64,000 nt of DNA from Candidatus Merdivicinus excrementipullorum. Its GTDB lineage: Bacteria > Bacillota > Clostridia > Oscillospirales > Ruminococcaceae. The stretch covers positions 1 to 64,000 of the forward strand of contig DVJP01000036.1 of the NCBI GenBank assembly GCA_018716725.1. Direction: 5' to 3'. Below are positions 50,288 through 58,784 of this stretch, one piece after another. The translations under genes were made by a program, and so were the position numbers. The notes below the pieces were generated by a model, which was given only the letters and a program-made list of their open reading frames with translations, did no database searches and was not told the origin of the DNA. Numbering within the stretch: the first letter of the stretch is position 1; every line of letters starts with the position of its first letter.

Positions 50288-51493
50288 ATGAAACTGATCG
50301 TACAGAAATTCGGCGGAACATCCGTTGCCAATGCAGAGCGGATCTGGAATGTGGCGCGGATTGTGACGGATACTTACAAAAAAGGGGCAAATGTGGTGGT
50401 CGTTGTTTCCGCCCAGGGCGACACTACCGATGAACTCATCGCTAAGGCCCATGAAATTGACCCCAATCCCAGCAAACGGGAAATGGATATGCTTCTTTCT
50501 ACCGGAGAACAGATTTCCATTTCGCTGCTGGCTATGGCTATTTCCAAGCTGGGCTACCCGGTAATCTCCCTGACCGGCCGCCAGGCGGGCTTCCTGACCG
50601 ATTCCAACCATTCCAAAGCCCGTATCAAAAAAATTGATACGGAACGGCTGGAAAAGGAGCTGGACCAGCGGAAAATCGTGGTGGTTGCCGGCTTCCAGGG
50701 CATTAACCGTTATGATGATATTACCACTTTGGGCCGCGGCGGTTCCGATACCAGCGCGGTTGCACTGGCGGCGGAGCTGAAGGCGGACCTGTGCCAGATC
50801 TATACGGATGTGGACGGCGTATATACTGCGGACCCCCGGCTTGTAAAAAACGCTAAAAAGCTGGAAGAAATCTCTTTTGACGAAATGCTGGAACTGGCGT
50901 CCTGCGGCGCTCAGGTGCTTCACAACCGTTCGGTTGAAATGGCCAAAAAATACAACGTGAATCTGGAAGTAATCTCCAGCCTGGAAGATAAACCGGGCAC
51001 AAAAATTAAAGAGGTGACAAAGATGGAGAAACTGTTGATCAAAGGCGTGGCAAAAGACGATGATATTGTACGGATTTCCGTAATCGGCCTGCCCGACAAG
51101 CCTGGCATCGCCTTTAAGATTTTCTCCCTGCTGGCGGCGAAAAAAATCAATGTGGACATTATTTTGCAGTCGGTAGGCCGTACCGGCACCAAAGACATCA
51201 GCTTTACTGTCCCTGTTGACAGCAAGGACGCGGCTCTGGAAGTTCTCAGCGATGCACAGGATACCCTGGGCGAATATACTGTGGAAACGGACACGGACGT
51301 AACCAAGGTTTCCATTGTTGGGGCCGGTATGCAGTCCAATCCCGGCGTTGCGGCGAAAATGTTTGAGGCCCTCTATGAAGCGGATATTAATATCGCTATG
51401 ATCTCAACTTCTGAAATCAAGATTTCTGTCCTGATTAAGAAAGATCTGGGTATTAAGGCTATGAACGCCTTGTCTGATGCGTTTATTAAATAA
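50288..51493 (+). CDS. lysC: Aspartate kinase
   Basis: 401 residues from ATG 50288 (GGAGG 5 bases upstream). Kinase domain with KFGGTSVANAERI, STGEQISISLLAMA, TLGRGGSDTSAVALAAEL and DVDGVYTADPR, followed by two ACT domains (IGLPDKPGIAFKIFSLL and VGAGMQSNPGVAAKMFEAL). It phosphorylates aspartate, the entry to lysine, threonine and methionine. An in-frame ATG at 51023 (residue 246) has GAGGTG 6 bases before it, matching the internal start that gives the small beta subunit in Bacillus aspartokinase II. Followed by a strong terminator. Confidence 0.97.
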   Translation: MKLIVQKFGGTSVANAERIWNVARIVTDTYKKGANVVVVVSAQGDTTDELIAKAHEIDPNPSKREMDMLLSTGEQISISLLAMAISKLGYPVISLTGRQAGFLTDSNHSKARIKKIDTERLEKELDQRKIVVVAGFQGINRYDDITTLGRGGSDTSAVALAAELKADLCQIYTDVDGVYTADPRLVKNAKKLEEISFDEMLELASCGAQVLHNRSVEMAKKYNVNLEVISSLEDKPGTKIKEVTKMEKLLIKGVAKDDDIVRISVIGLPDKPGIAFKIFSLLAAKKINVDIILQSVGRTGTKDISFTVPVDSKDAALEVLSDAQDTLGEYTVETDTDVTKVSIVGAGMQSNPGVAAKMFEALYEADINIAMISTSEIKISVLIKKDLGIKAMNALSDAFIK

Positions 51494-51497
51494 TTTC

Positions 51498-51526
51498 AAA
51501 AAAAGCGGCGCATGCCGCTTTTTTTT
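51498..51526 (+). terminator. Terminator of the hom-lysC operon
   Basis: GCGGC (51505-51509), loop GCAT, GCCGC (51514-51518), flanked by A-run and T8. Confidence 0.9.
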
Positions 51527-51587
51527 CTGCAAAACGGGCAATATTCGGAATTTGTGCCGATATTTTGAAAAATATCGAAAATAACAG

Positions 51588-51616
51588 TTGATTTTTTTGC
51601 TCTGCTATGGTACAAT
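51588..51616 (+). promoter_or_regulatory. Promoter of the pyrK-pyrD operon
   Basis: TTGATT (51588-51593) and TACAAT (51611-51616), spacer 17 bp. A small AACCC/GGGTT hairpin lies at the very start of the leader. Confidence 0.65.
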
Positions 51617-51669
51617 TAAAAACAACCCTTGTGGGTTTTCTTCAAAAATTTCCCAAAGGAGGAAACAGA

Positions 51670-52440
51670 ATGTCTTATCAACAGGGCCTTTTTCCGGTCC
51701 TATCCAAGGGGAATCTGGCTAAAAATATTTTTGACGCCGTGATTTATTGTCCGGCCATTGCACAGGAAGCCCGTCCCGGGCAGTTTGTGCATATTCGGAT
51801 TCCCTCCCATATTCTCCGCCGTCCTATCTCCATAGCCGGGATAGACGCGGCTGCGGGGACCATACGAATTATTTACGAGATTCGCGGCGAGGGTACCAAA
51901 ATCCTGGCGGACATTAAAGCGGGAGATATGATGGATGTTCTGGGGCCTCTTGGGCATGGTTATACAATGCAGGAGCCTGAAAAGAAATGCGTGGTTGTAG
52001 GCGGAGGAATCGGCGTACCGCCGCTGCTGCCTGTGGCCCGGCATTACGGACATCACACTACCGCTGTCTTGGGGTTCCGCAGCGCACAGGCCGCGATTCT
52101 CGAGAATGATTTTGAAAAAGCAGGAGCGTCCGTGGTTTTATGTACGGATGACGGCTCCATGGGGCGGAAAGGCTTTGTTACTTCGGCTTTGGAGGAGCTT
52201 CTGCAATCGGACACCCCCGATATTATCTGTGCGTGCGGTCCCACGATTATGCTGAAAAAAGTAGTAGAAATCGCACAGCGTTACGGGATCCCCAGTGAAA
52301 TCTCTTTGGAAGAACGGATGGCCTGCGGAGTGGGCGCCTGCCTCGGGTGCGCCTGCAAAATCAATCGGGACGGGAAGGAAATCTTCCTGCACGTTTGCAA
52401 GGACGGCCCTGTCTTTTCCGGTGAGGAGGTTGTGTTTTAA
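51670..52440 (+). CDS. pyrK: Dihydroorotate dehydrogenase electron-transfer subunit
   Basis: 256 residues from ATG 51670 with AAAGGAGG 7 bases upstream. FAD-binding segment (HIRIPSHILRRPISIAG), NAD-binding strand CVVVGGGIGVPPLLPVA, and the [2Fe-2S] ligands CGVGACLGCACK near the C-terminus. It passes electrons from PyrD to NAD+. Its stop shares a base with the pyrD start (TAATG). Confidence 0.97.
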   Translation: MSYQQGLFPVLSKGNLAKNIFDAVIYCPAIAQEARPGQFVHIRIPSHILRRPISIAGIDAAAGTIRIIYEIRGEGTKILADIKAGDMMDVLGPLGHGYTMQEPEKKCVVVGGGIGVPPLLPVARHYGHHTTAVLGFRSAQAAILENDFEKAGASVVLCTDDGSMGRKGFVTSALEELLQSDTPDIICACGPTIMLKKVVEIAQRYGIPSEISLEERMACGVGACLGCACKINRDGKEIFLHVCKDGPVFSGEEVVF

Positions 52441-53351
52441 TGGCGGATCTTCAGGTGAATTTTGCCGGCGTATCCTTTAAAAACCCGGTTGTCCCGGCAT
52501 CCGGCGCTTTCGGCTTTGGCCGGGAATATGAAAAGCTCTACCCGCTGTCCGCTTTAGGCGGCATTTCTGTGAAGGGCATGACGTTAAACCCTAAGGATGG
52601 AAACCCGCCTCCCCGTATTGCGGAGACTCCCATGGGAATGCTGAATTCCGTAGGGCTGCAAAATCCCGGAATCGATGCGTTCTTAGAAAAAGAGCTTCCG
52701 GAGCTGTCCCAAAAGGGGACGGTGATTATCGCCAACGTGGCGGGAAGCACTGTGGAAGACTGCGTGGAAATGGTGCGGAAAATCGAAGGCTCCGCCGTGG
52801 ATATGATTGAGCTGAACATCTCCTGCCCCAATGTCAAACAGGGCGGGGCGGCTTTCGGCACCAGCTGCGAAAGCGCCGCCGGCATTACCGCTGCAGTGCG
52901 GAAGGCAACGACCAAACCGCTGATGGTGAAATTAAGCCCAAACGTAACCAGTATTACAGACATTGCGAAAGCTGTGGAAGCGGCTGGCGCGGACGCGGTT
53001 TCCCTGATTAATACCCTGCTGGGGATGCGGATTGACATTCAAAGCCGCCGCCCGATTCTGAAAAACAATGTGGGCGGCATGTCCGGCCCGGCAGTATTTC
53101 CCATTGCAGTCCGGATGGTTTGGCAGGTTGCCAACGCTGTGAAAATCCCTGTAATGGGGATGGGCGGCATTTCTACTGCGGAGGACGCCATTGAAATGAT
53201 GATGGCAGGCGCGTCTGCAATCCAGGTGGGCGCGGCAATCTTTACGGACCCGTATGCGCCGGTCCGTATTATCGAAGGAATGAACCAATGGTTGGATGAA
53301 CACGGCGTTTTATCCGTTTCTGATATCGTTGGTACAGTACAGCCCTGGTAA
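52440..53351 (+). CDS. pyrD: Dihydroorotate dehydrogenase, class 1B catalytic subunit
   Basis: 303 residues, FMN TIM barrel. NPVVPASGAFGFG, the catalytic Cys in ELNISCPNVKQGG, VKLSPNVTSI, LINTLLGMRIDI and MGMGGISTAEDAIEMMMAGASAIQVGAAIF are all as in PyrDB. It oxidises dihydroorotate to orotate with PyrK. No other pyrimidine genes are adjacent. Confidence 0.97.
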   Translation: MADLQVNFAGVSFKNPVVPASGAFGFGREYEKLYPLSALGGISVKGMTLNPKDGNPPPRIAETPMGMLNSVGLQNPGIDAFLEKELPELSQKGTVIIANVAGSTVEDCVEMVRKIEGSAVDMIELNISCPNVKQGGAAFGTSCESAAGITAAVRKATTKPLMVKLSPNVTSITDIAKAVEAAGADAVSLINTLLGMRIDIQSRRPILKNNVGGMSGPAVFPIAVRMVWQVANAVKIPVMGMGGISTAEDAIEMMMAGASAIQVGAAIFTDPYAPVRIIEGMNQWLDEHGVLSVSDIVGTVQPW

Positions 53352-53378
53352 GGCTGTGAGCGAAAGGAACTTTATTTT

Positions 53379-53831
53379 ATGAAAATTATGGCTGTAGATT
53401 TTGGAGATGCGCGGACAGGCCTTGCGGTATGCGACCGTACGGAGTATCTGGCTTCCCCGGTTGGCGTGATTGAGGAACGGGACTTTAACGCAACCGTTAC
53501 AAAGGTAGTTTACGCCGCCATGGAATTCGAAGTCAAGATGATTGTGGTGGGATATCCCCGCAATATGGACGGCTCCGTTGGCAGCCGCGCGGAAAAATGC
53601 GCAGAGTTTGCGAGAAAACTGCAAAATCTGGTTCCTATCCCCGTTGAACTCTGGGATGAGCGCTCTACGACTGTAATGGCGCATAACTACTTGAATGAAA
53701 CAAATACCCGGGGGAAAAAACGGAAACAAATCATCGATGAGGTGGCGGCTACCATTATTTTGGAAAGCTACCTGGCTTATCGGCGAAACCAAAAAGGGGA
53801 TAATGACCATGGAAATGAAGGACTTTTATAA
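53379..53831 (+). CDS. ruvX: YqgF/RuvX Holliday-junction resolvase-like nuclease
   Basis: 150 residues with the RNase H-like core: first Asp in MAVDFGDARTGLAVCD, VVGYPRNMDGSVGSRAEKCAEF, and the conserved WDERSTTVMA and DEVAATIILESYL. Family members process pre-16S rRNA and may resolve DNA junctions. It overlaps the next gene by about 23 bases. Confidence 0.95.
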   Translation: MKIMAVDFGDARTGLAVCDRTEYLASPVGVIEERDFNATVTKVVYAAMEFEVKMIVVGYPRNMDGSVGSRAEKCAEFARKLQNLVPIPVELWDERSTTVMAHNYLNETNTRGKKRKQIIDEVAATIILESYLAYRRNQKGDNDHGNEGLL

Positions 53832-55491
53832 ACAATTTTGCAAAGAAGGTTTTGATGAAAACGGCATCTTGAATGAGTTCCAGGTGACGGCGGCAGACGA
53901 TTTTAACTTCGCCTATGACGTGATTGATAAAATCGCTGAACTGGAGCCCAACCGGCGGGCTATGGTTTGGACCAATGAAGCCGGGGAGGAAAAAATCTTT
54001 TCCTTCCGGGATATCAGCGAGTATTCCACCAAAGCCGCCAACCTGTTCGCCGCCCACGGCATTAAGAAGGGCGACACAGTGATGCTGATCTTAAAGCGGA
54101 ATTACCAGTTCTGGTTCGCAATCCTGGGGTTACACAAGCTTGGGGCCATCACCATCCCGGCCACCAACCTTTTGACTACCAAGGATATTGTGTACCGGTT
54201 CCAGGCGGCGTCCGTCAAGGCGATCGTCTGCACCTGCCAGTGCAATGTGCACCAGTACATTGACGAGGCGGAAAAGAAACTGGGGATCGAAGTCATCAAA
54301 TTCTCCTCGATGGGGCATTTTGACAATTATATCAATTTTGATGAGGAAATCGAAAAACAGCCGGCTGTCATGGAACGTGTCCCGGTGACCACCACCGACG
54401 GGATGCTCATGTATTTCACATCCGGCACCACGGGGCAACCTAAAATGGTGCTCCATGGTTACGATTATCCTCTGGCTCATATCATCACTGCGGTGCATTG
54501 GCATCATGTGGACCCGGACGGGCTGCATCTGACCTTGGCGGAGACCGGCTGGGGCAAGGCGGTGTGGGGAAAACTCTACGGCCAATGGCTGGCTGCGGCC
54601 GGTATTTTTGTGTACGACTTTGACAAGTTTGTCCCGACCGACGTTCTGCACATGATCGAAAAATACCGGATCACCACCTTCTGCGCGCCGCCCACTATCT
54701 TCCGGTTCTTTATCAAAGAGGGGATTGCCAATTACGATTTGTCCTCTTTGCGGTATGTAACCATTGCCGGGGAAGCGCTGAATGAAGAAGTGTTCAATAA
54801 ATTCAAGGAATTTACAGGACTTTCTTTAATGGAAGGCTTTGGCCAGACGGAAACCACGCTGACCATCTGCAACCTTTACGGCAGCCAGGTGAAGCCCGGT
54901 TCCATGGGACGCCCGTCTCCGCTTTATGATGTTGATTTGGTGGACGAGGACGGCAATTCCGTAGGCGAAGGCGAAGTGGGCGAAATCATCGTCCGCTGTA
55001 CCCGGGAATCCCACCAGCCCGGCCTGTTTTTGGAATATTATCGGGACGAAGAAAATACTGCCAGAGCTTGGCGGAATGGGTACTACCACACCGGCGATAC
55101 AGCTTACCGGGATGAGGACGGTTATTATTGGTATGTGGGCCGGACGGACGACATCATCAAGTCCAGCGGCTACCGCATCGGGCCTTTTGAGGTGGAAAGC
55201 GTGCTGATGGAGCATCCTGCAGTTTTGGAGTGCGCCGTCACCGGTACGCCCGATCCCATCCGGGGACAGGTGGTAAAGGCTACCATTGTGCTGACCAGTA
55301 AATATCAGCCTTCTGAGGAACTGAAAAAGGAAATCCAGAACTTTGTGAAAAAGACAACCGCCCCTTACAAATATCCTCGTGTGGTGGAATTTGTGCCGGA
55401 ACTTCCCAAAACCATCAGCGGGAAAATCCGGCGGGTGGAAATCGCCCAGCGGGATAAAGAAAAAGCAAAAGCTGCTGAAAAGTCTCTGTAA
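53809..55491 (+). CDS. AMP-binding acyl-CoA ligase (acetyl/medium-chain type)
   Basis: 560 residues if started at ATG 53809 (GGGG 9 bases upstream; ATGs at 53803 and 53815 are alternatives). Adenylation motifs FTSGTTGQPKMVLHGY, TGWGKAVWGKLYGQWLAAA, GEALNEEVFNKF, EGFGQTETTLTICN, HTGDTAYRDEDGYYWYVGRTDDIIKSSGYRIGPFEVESVL and the C-terminal acyl-adenylate lysine in PKTISGKIRRVEIAQ. It is closest in pattern to medium-chain acyl-CoA synthetases. Substrate (short or medium fatty acid) unresolved. It may serve fatty-acid salvage. Confidence 0.93.
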   Translation: MEMKDFYKQFCKEGFDENGILNEFQVTAADDFNFAYDVIDKIAELEPNRRAMVWTNEAGEEKIFSFRDISEYSTKAANLFAAHGIKKGDTVMLILKRNYQFWFAILGLHKLGAITIPATNLLTTKDIVYRFQAASVKAIVCTCQCNVHQYIDEAEKKLGIEVIKFSSMGHFDNYINFDEEIEKQPAVMERVPVTTTDGMLMYFTSGTTGQPKMVLHGYDYPLAHIITAVHWHHVDPDGLHLTLAETGWGKAVWGKLYGQWLAAAGIFVYDFDKFVPTDVLHMIEKYRITTFCAPPTIFRFFIKEGIANYDLSSLRYVTIAGEALNEEVFNKFKEFTGLSLMEGFGQTETTLTICNLYGSQVKPGSMGRPSPLYDVDLVDEDGNSVGEGEVGEIIVRCTRESHQPGLFLEYYRDEENTARAWRNGYYHTGDTAYRDEDGYYWYVGRTDDIIKSSGYRIGPFEVESVLMEHPAVLECAVTGTPDPIRGQVVKATIVLTSKYQPSEELKKEIQNFVKKTTAPYKYPRVVEFVPELPKTISGKIRRVEIAQRDKEKAKAAEKSL

Positions 55492-55498
55492 AAACGAA

Positions 55499-55537
55499 AA
55501 CAATCCCCCCTTGAAAAAGGGGGGATTGTTGCTGTTT
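55499..55537 (+). terminator. Terminator after the acyl-CoA ligase
   Basis: AACAATCCCCCC (55499-55510) pairs perfectly with GGGGGGATTGTT (55519-55530), then GCTGTTTT. Confidence 0.85.
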
Positions 55538-55570
55538 TATTGGGTAATCCTGCTAAATTTTTGGAAATCA

Positions 55571-55600
55571 TTGACGAAGCCCGGTCCCTTATTTTATAAT
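55571..55600 (+). promoter_or_regulatory. Promoter of the GH106-like gene
   Basis: TTGACG (55571-55576) and TATAAT (55595-55600), spacer 18 bp. Confidence 0.65.
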
Positions 55601-55650
55601 GAAGCTGTACTGCACAAGCGGCACAAATTGAAATCAAAGGAGATGTTTGG

Positions 55651-58600
55651 ATGTTTTATAAACGAAATCGGGAAAAAGAACTTGATTCAGAACTTTTCCA
55701 GAATCCAACTTCTGAATACCGCGGCACCCCCTTCTGGGCCTGGAACTGCACCCTGGACAATGAGATGCTGGACGAGCAAATCGGCTATCTGAAGGAAATG
55801 GGCTTCGGCGGATTCCATATGCACCCTCGGACCGGGTTTGGCAACCCGTACCTCAGCGAGGAACATATGAGCCTGGTAAAGCACTGCGTAGAAACTGCGA
55901 AAAAGCAGGAAATGTACGCATATTTATATGACGAAGACCGCTGGCCTTCCGGCTTTGCAGGCGGATTGGTAACAAAAGACCCCAAATACCGCGCCCGCTA
56001 CCTCTGCCTGACCCGGGTTCCATATTCCGGCGCAGGAGGAAAAGCCCTTGGCGCCACAGCCGCTGTTACCCGCAGCGAAAACGGGACGCTGCTGGCCTGT
56101 TACGACATTGTGCTGGATGAACAGGGCTGCCTGTCCCGTTACCGCCGCATCGGCAAAAACGATGACGCCGAGGGGATGAAGTGGTACGCTTATTTGGAAA
56201 CGCCTTTAAACGACCCTTGGTACAATAACCAGACTTATGTCAATACCCTGAGCAAAGAGGCCATGGACCGCTTTATCGAAGTGACCTATGAAACCTATAA
56301 AAAGTCCATTGCGGGGGATTTTGGCGGCGCTGTTCCCTCTATTTTTACGGATGAACCCCAGTTTTCTCATAAAAACACCTTGAATTTCCCCATGGAAGAA
56401 AAAGATATTATCCTTCCCTGGAGTGAGGATCTGCCGGATACCTTCCGGGCGGCTTACGGGGAAGATCTGGTGGAAAATCTGCCTCAGCTGCTTTGGGAAC
56501 TGCCGGATGGGAAGGTATCTGTCATCCGCTACCACTACCATGACCACATTACGGAGCGGTTTACCCAGGCCTTTGCGGATAACTGCGGGAAATGGTGCGA
56601 GGATAACGGCCTGATGCTTACCGGCCATATGATGGAGGAGCCGACCCTCCGCAGCCAGACTGCCGCTTTGGGCGAAGCCATGCGGGCTTACCGGGGCTTC
56701 CAGATGCCCGGTATCGATATGCTCTGCCACAGCTTTGAATATACCACCGCCAAACAGGCCCAATCCGCAGTCCACCAGTTTGGACGGGAAGGCATGCTCT
56801 CCGAACTTTACGGCGTAACCGGCTGGGCTTACGATTTCCGCGGCCACAAAATCCAGGGCGACTGGCAGGCGGCTTTGGGCGTCACTGTCCGTGTGCCTCA
56901 CCTTTCCTGGGTATCCATGGCCGGCGAGGCGAAGCGGGATTACCCGGCGTCCATTAACTATCAGTCCCCCTGGTTCCGGGAATATGGCTTGGTAGAAGAC
57001 CATTTTGCACGGGTCAACACCGCCATTACCCGGGGCAAGCCAGTGGTAAAGGTTGGCGTTATCCATCCCATTGAGAATTACTGGCTGCACTGGGGTCCTG
57101 CCCAGCAGACCAGCTTGATTCGGGAACAGATGGAGGAGAATTTCCAGAACCTGACGAAATGGCTTTTGTTTGGAACAATCGATTTTGACTTTATCTGTGA
57201 ATCTTTGCTGCCGGAACAATGTGAAAAAGGCGCTGTCCCGTTCCAGGTTGGGGAAATGGCTTATGATGTGTTGATTATCCCCGCCTGCGAAACCCTCCGG
57301 AGCACAACTTACCAGCGTTTGAAGGAATATGAGGAAGCCGGCGGCCGCCTGATCTTCTTAGGGGAACCTCCCAAATACCTGGATGCCAAGGAAAGCGGCC
57401 TTCCCAAAACCCTTTACGAAAAATCGGAACATATTTCCTTTGACCGTTCCTCTATCCTAGAAGCCTTAGATTCTGTTCGCATGGTGGAGCTGCGGAAAGC
57501 GGATGGTTCCTATATGGATCACCTGATTTACCAGATGCGCCAGGATAACACCTGCCGCTGGCTGTTTATCGCTCAGGGCAAGGAACCCCGGTTGAAAGAC
57601 AACGCCTTTGGGGAAAAAGTGTACATCACGTTGGATGGGGAATACAGCGTTCAGTGCTATGATACCATAACCGGAAAGGTCTTCCCCCTGAAAGCGGATG
57701 TCAAAAATGGCAAAACTAAACTGGAACACACTTTCTATAATCAGGACAGTCTGCTTCTGCGGCTGAATCCCTGCGAGTGCTGCGGACAGCCTGAAGCAGC
57801 TGTACCGGAAAAGAAAACGGTTTCCTGGAAACTTCCCAAAACCGTCGCCATTACTTTGGAAGAACCTAATGTTCTCCTGCTGGACAAAGCGGAATACGCG
57901 CTGGACGATGGGGAATATTTTGCGGAAGAAGAAATTCTCCGGGCAGACAATCATCTTCGGGATCTGGCTGGATTCCCCAGCCGCCAGAATGCGGTAGCCC
58001 AGCCCTGGACCATTCCGGAAGAACCCTTTGTCCATACGGCGCACCTGCGGTTCCGCATTGCCAGCAAATTCCAGGCGGAGAATGTCCAATTGGCTGTGGA
58101 GGATGCAGAACGGGTTGCGATTCGTTTGAATGGCAAGGCTATCGAATCTAAAGTAACCGGATGGTATGTGGATCACGCCATTAAAACGGTGGCTCTGGGA
58201 ACAATTCCGGCAGGGGAGAGCGTATTGGCACTGGATATCCCCTTTGGGAAACGCTCTGACCTTGAATGGTGCTATCTGCTGGGAGATTTTGGCGTAGAGC
58301 TTCACGGCGAGACCGCAGTAATTACGGAACCTGTTCGGGAACTGGGCTTTGGCTCAGTGGTTGAGCAAGGCCTGCCTTTCTACGGCGGGAATATCCGGTA
58401 CCATCTGCCTGTGCCCGCCAATAAAACCCTCCAAATCCATGTGCCCCATTACCGCGGTTCCCTGGTGGCTGCGGAAATTGACGGAAAACGCGCAGACAGA
58501 ATGGCCTTCGCCCCGTATAATATGACAGTTCGTACCTCAGACAGCGGATACCTTGACATGGTAATCTTCGGCAACCGCTCCAATACCTTCGGCGCAGTGC

Positions 58601-58731
58601 ACCGTGTCTGCGAAGGCAATAACTGGTTAGGGCCTGACAGCTGGCGCACCTCCGGTGATGAGTGGTCTGAAAGCTACCGGCTCACTCCCTTTGGAATCCT
58701 TTCCGCCCCTGTTATCCAGATAGAAGAATAA
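55651..58731 (+). CDS. GH106-like glycoside hydrolase (alpha-L-rhamnosidase type)
   Basis: 1026 residues without a signal peptide. The N-terminal third is a TIM-barrel-like region with PFWAWNCTLDNEMLDEQI, MGFGGFHMHPRTGF, YLYDEDRWPSGFAGG and PSIFTDEPQFS, the landmarks of the large Glyco_hydro_106-type family. A middle region includes GHMMEEPTLRSQ, a probable Glu catalytic site. Beta domains fill the C-terminal third, with a galactose-binding-like fold near 800-1000. Some relatives cleave alpha-L-rhamnosides of plant pectin; the substrate of Clostridial members is mostly untested. It stands alone between promoter and terminator, with no sugar importer nearby, so imported oligosaccharides are the likely substrates. 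Confidence 0.85.
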   Translation: MFYKRNREKELDSELFQNPTSEYRGTPFWAWNCTLDNEMLDEQIGYLKEMGFGGFHMHPRTGFGNPYLSEEHMSLVKHCVETAKKQEMYAYLYDEDRWPSGFAGGLVTKDPKYRARYLCLTRVPYSGAGGKALGATAAVTRSENGTLLACYDIVLDEQGCLSRYRRIGKNDDAEGMKWYAYLETPLNDPWYNNQTYVNTLSKEAMDRFIEVTYETYKKSIAGDFGGAVPSIFTDEPQFSHKNTLNFPMEEKDIILPWSEDLPDTFRAAYGEDLVENLPQLLWELPDGKVSVIRYHYHDHITERFTQAFADNCGKWCEDNGLMLTGHMMEEPTLRSQTAALGEAMRAYRGFQMPGIDMLCHSFEYTTAKQAQSAVHQFGREGMLSELYGVTGWAYDFRGHKIQGDWQAALGVTVRVPHLSWVSMAGEAKRDYPASINYQSPWFREYGLVEDHFARVNTAITRGKPVVKVGVIHPIENYWLHWGPAQQTSLIREQMEENFQNLTKWLLFGTIDFDFICESLLPEQCEKGAVPFQVGEMAYDVLIIPACETLRSTTYQRLKEYEEAGGRLIFLGEPPKYLDAKESGLPKTLYEKSEHISFDRSSILEALDSVRMVELRKADGSYMDHLIYQMRQDNTCRWLFIAQGKEPRLKDNAFGEKVYITLDGEYSVQCYDTITGKVFPLKADVKNGKTKLEHTFYNQDSLLLRLNPCECCGQPEAAVPEKKTVSWKLPKTVAITLEEPNVLLLDKAEYALDDGEYFAEEEILRADNHLRDLAGFPSRQNAVAQPWTIPEEPFVHTAHLRFRIASKFQAENVQLAVEDAERVAIRLNGKAIESKVTGWYVDHAIKTVALGTIPAGESVLALDIPFGKRSDLEWCYLLGDFGVELHGETAVITEPVRELGFGSVVEQGLPFYGGNIRYHLPVPANKTLQIHVPHYRGSLVAAEIDGKRADRMAFAPYNMTVRTSDSGYLDMVIFGNRSNTFGAVHRVCEGNNWLGPDSWRTSGDEWSESYRLTPFGILSAPVIQIEE

Positions 58732-58746
58732 TCCTCGATAGAAAGA

Positions 58747-58779
58747 AACTCCCCCGCCGGAATAACTGGTGGGGGAGTT
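58747..58779. terminator. Bidirectional terminator between convergent genes
   Basis: AACTCCCCC with its complement GGGGGAGTT, extended by two G-U pairs, lies between the GH106-like gene and the minus-strand FAD dehydrogenase. Short U-rich runs flank both sides. Confidence 0.75.
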
Positions 58780-58784
58780 CTTTG

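Noticed and set aside
49469..50923. 484-codon minus-strand open frame across hom and lysC
   Set aside because: It is antisense to two certain genes, has no recognisable domain, and arises from G+C-rich codon bias on the opposite strand.
51617..51669. PyrR-type attenuator before pyrK
   Set aside because: The leader is only about 50 bases and lacks the PyrR-binding loop and a terminator before the gene.
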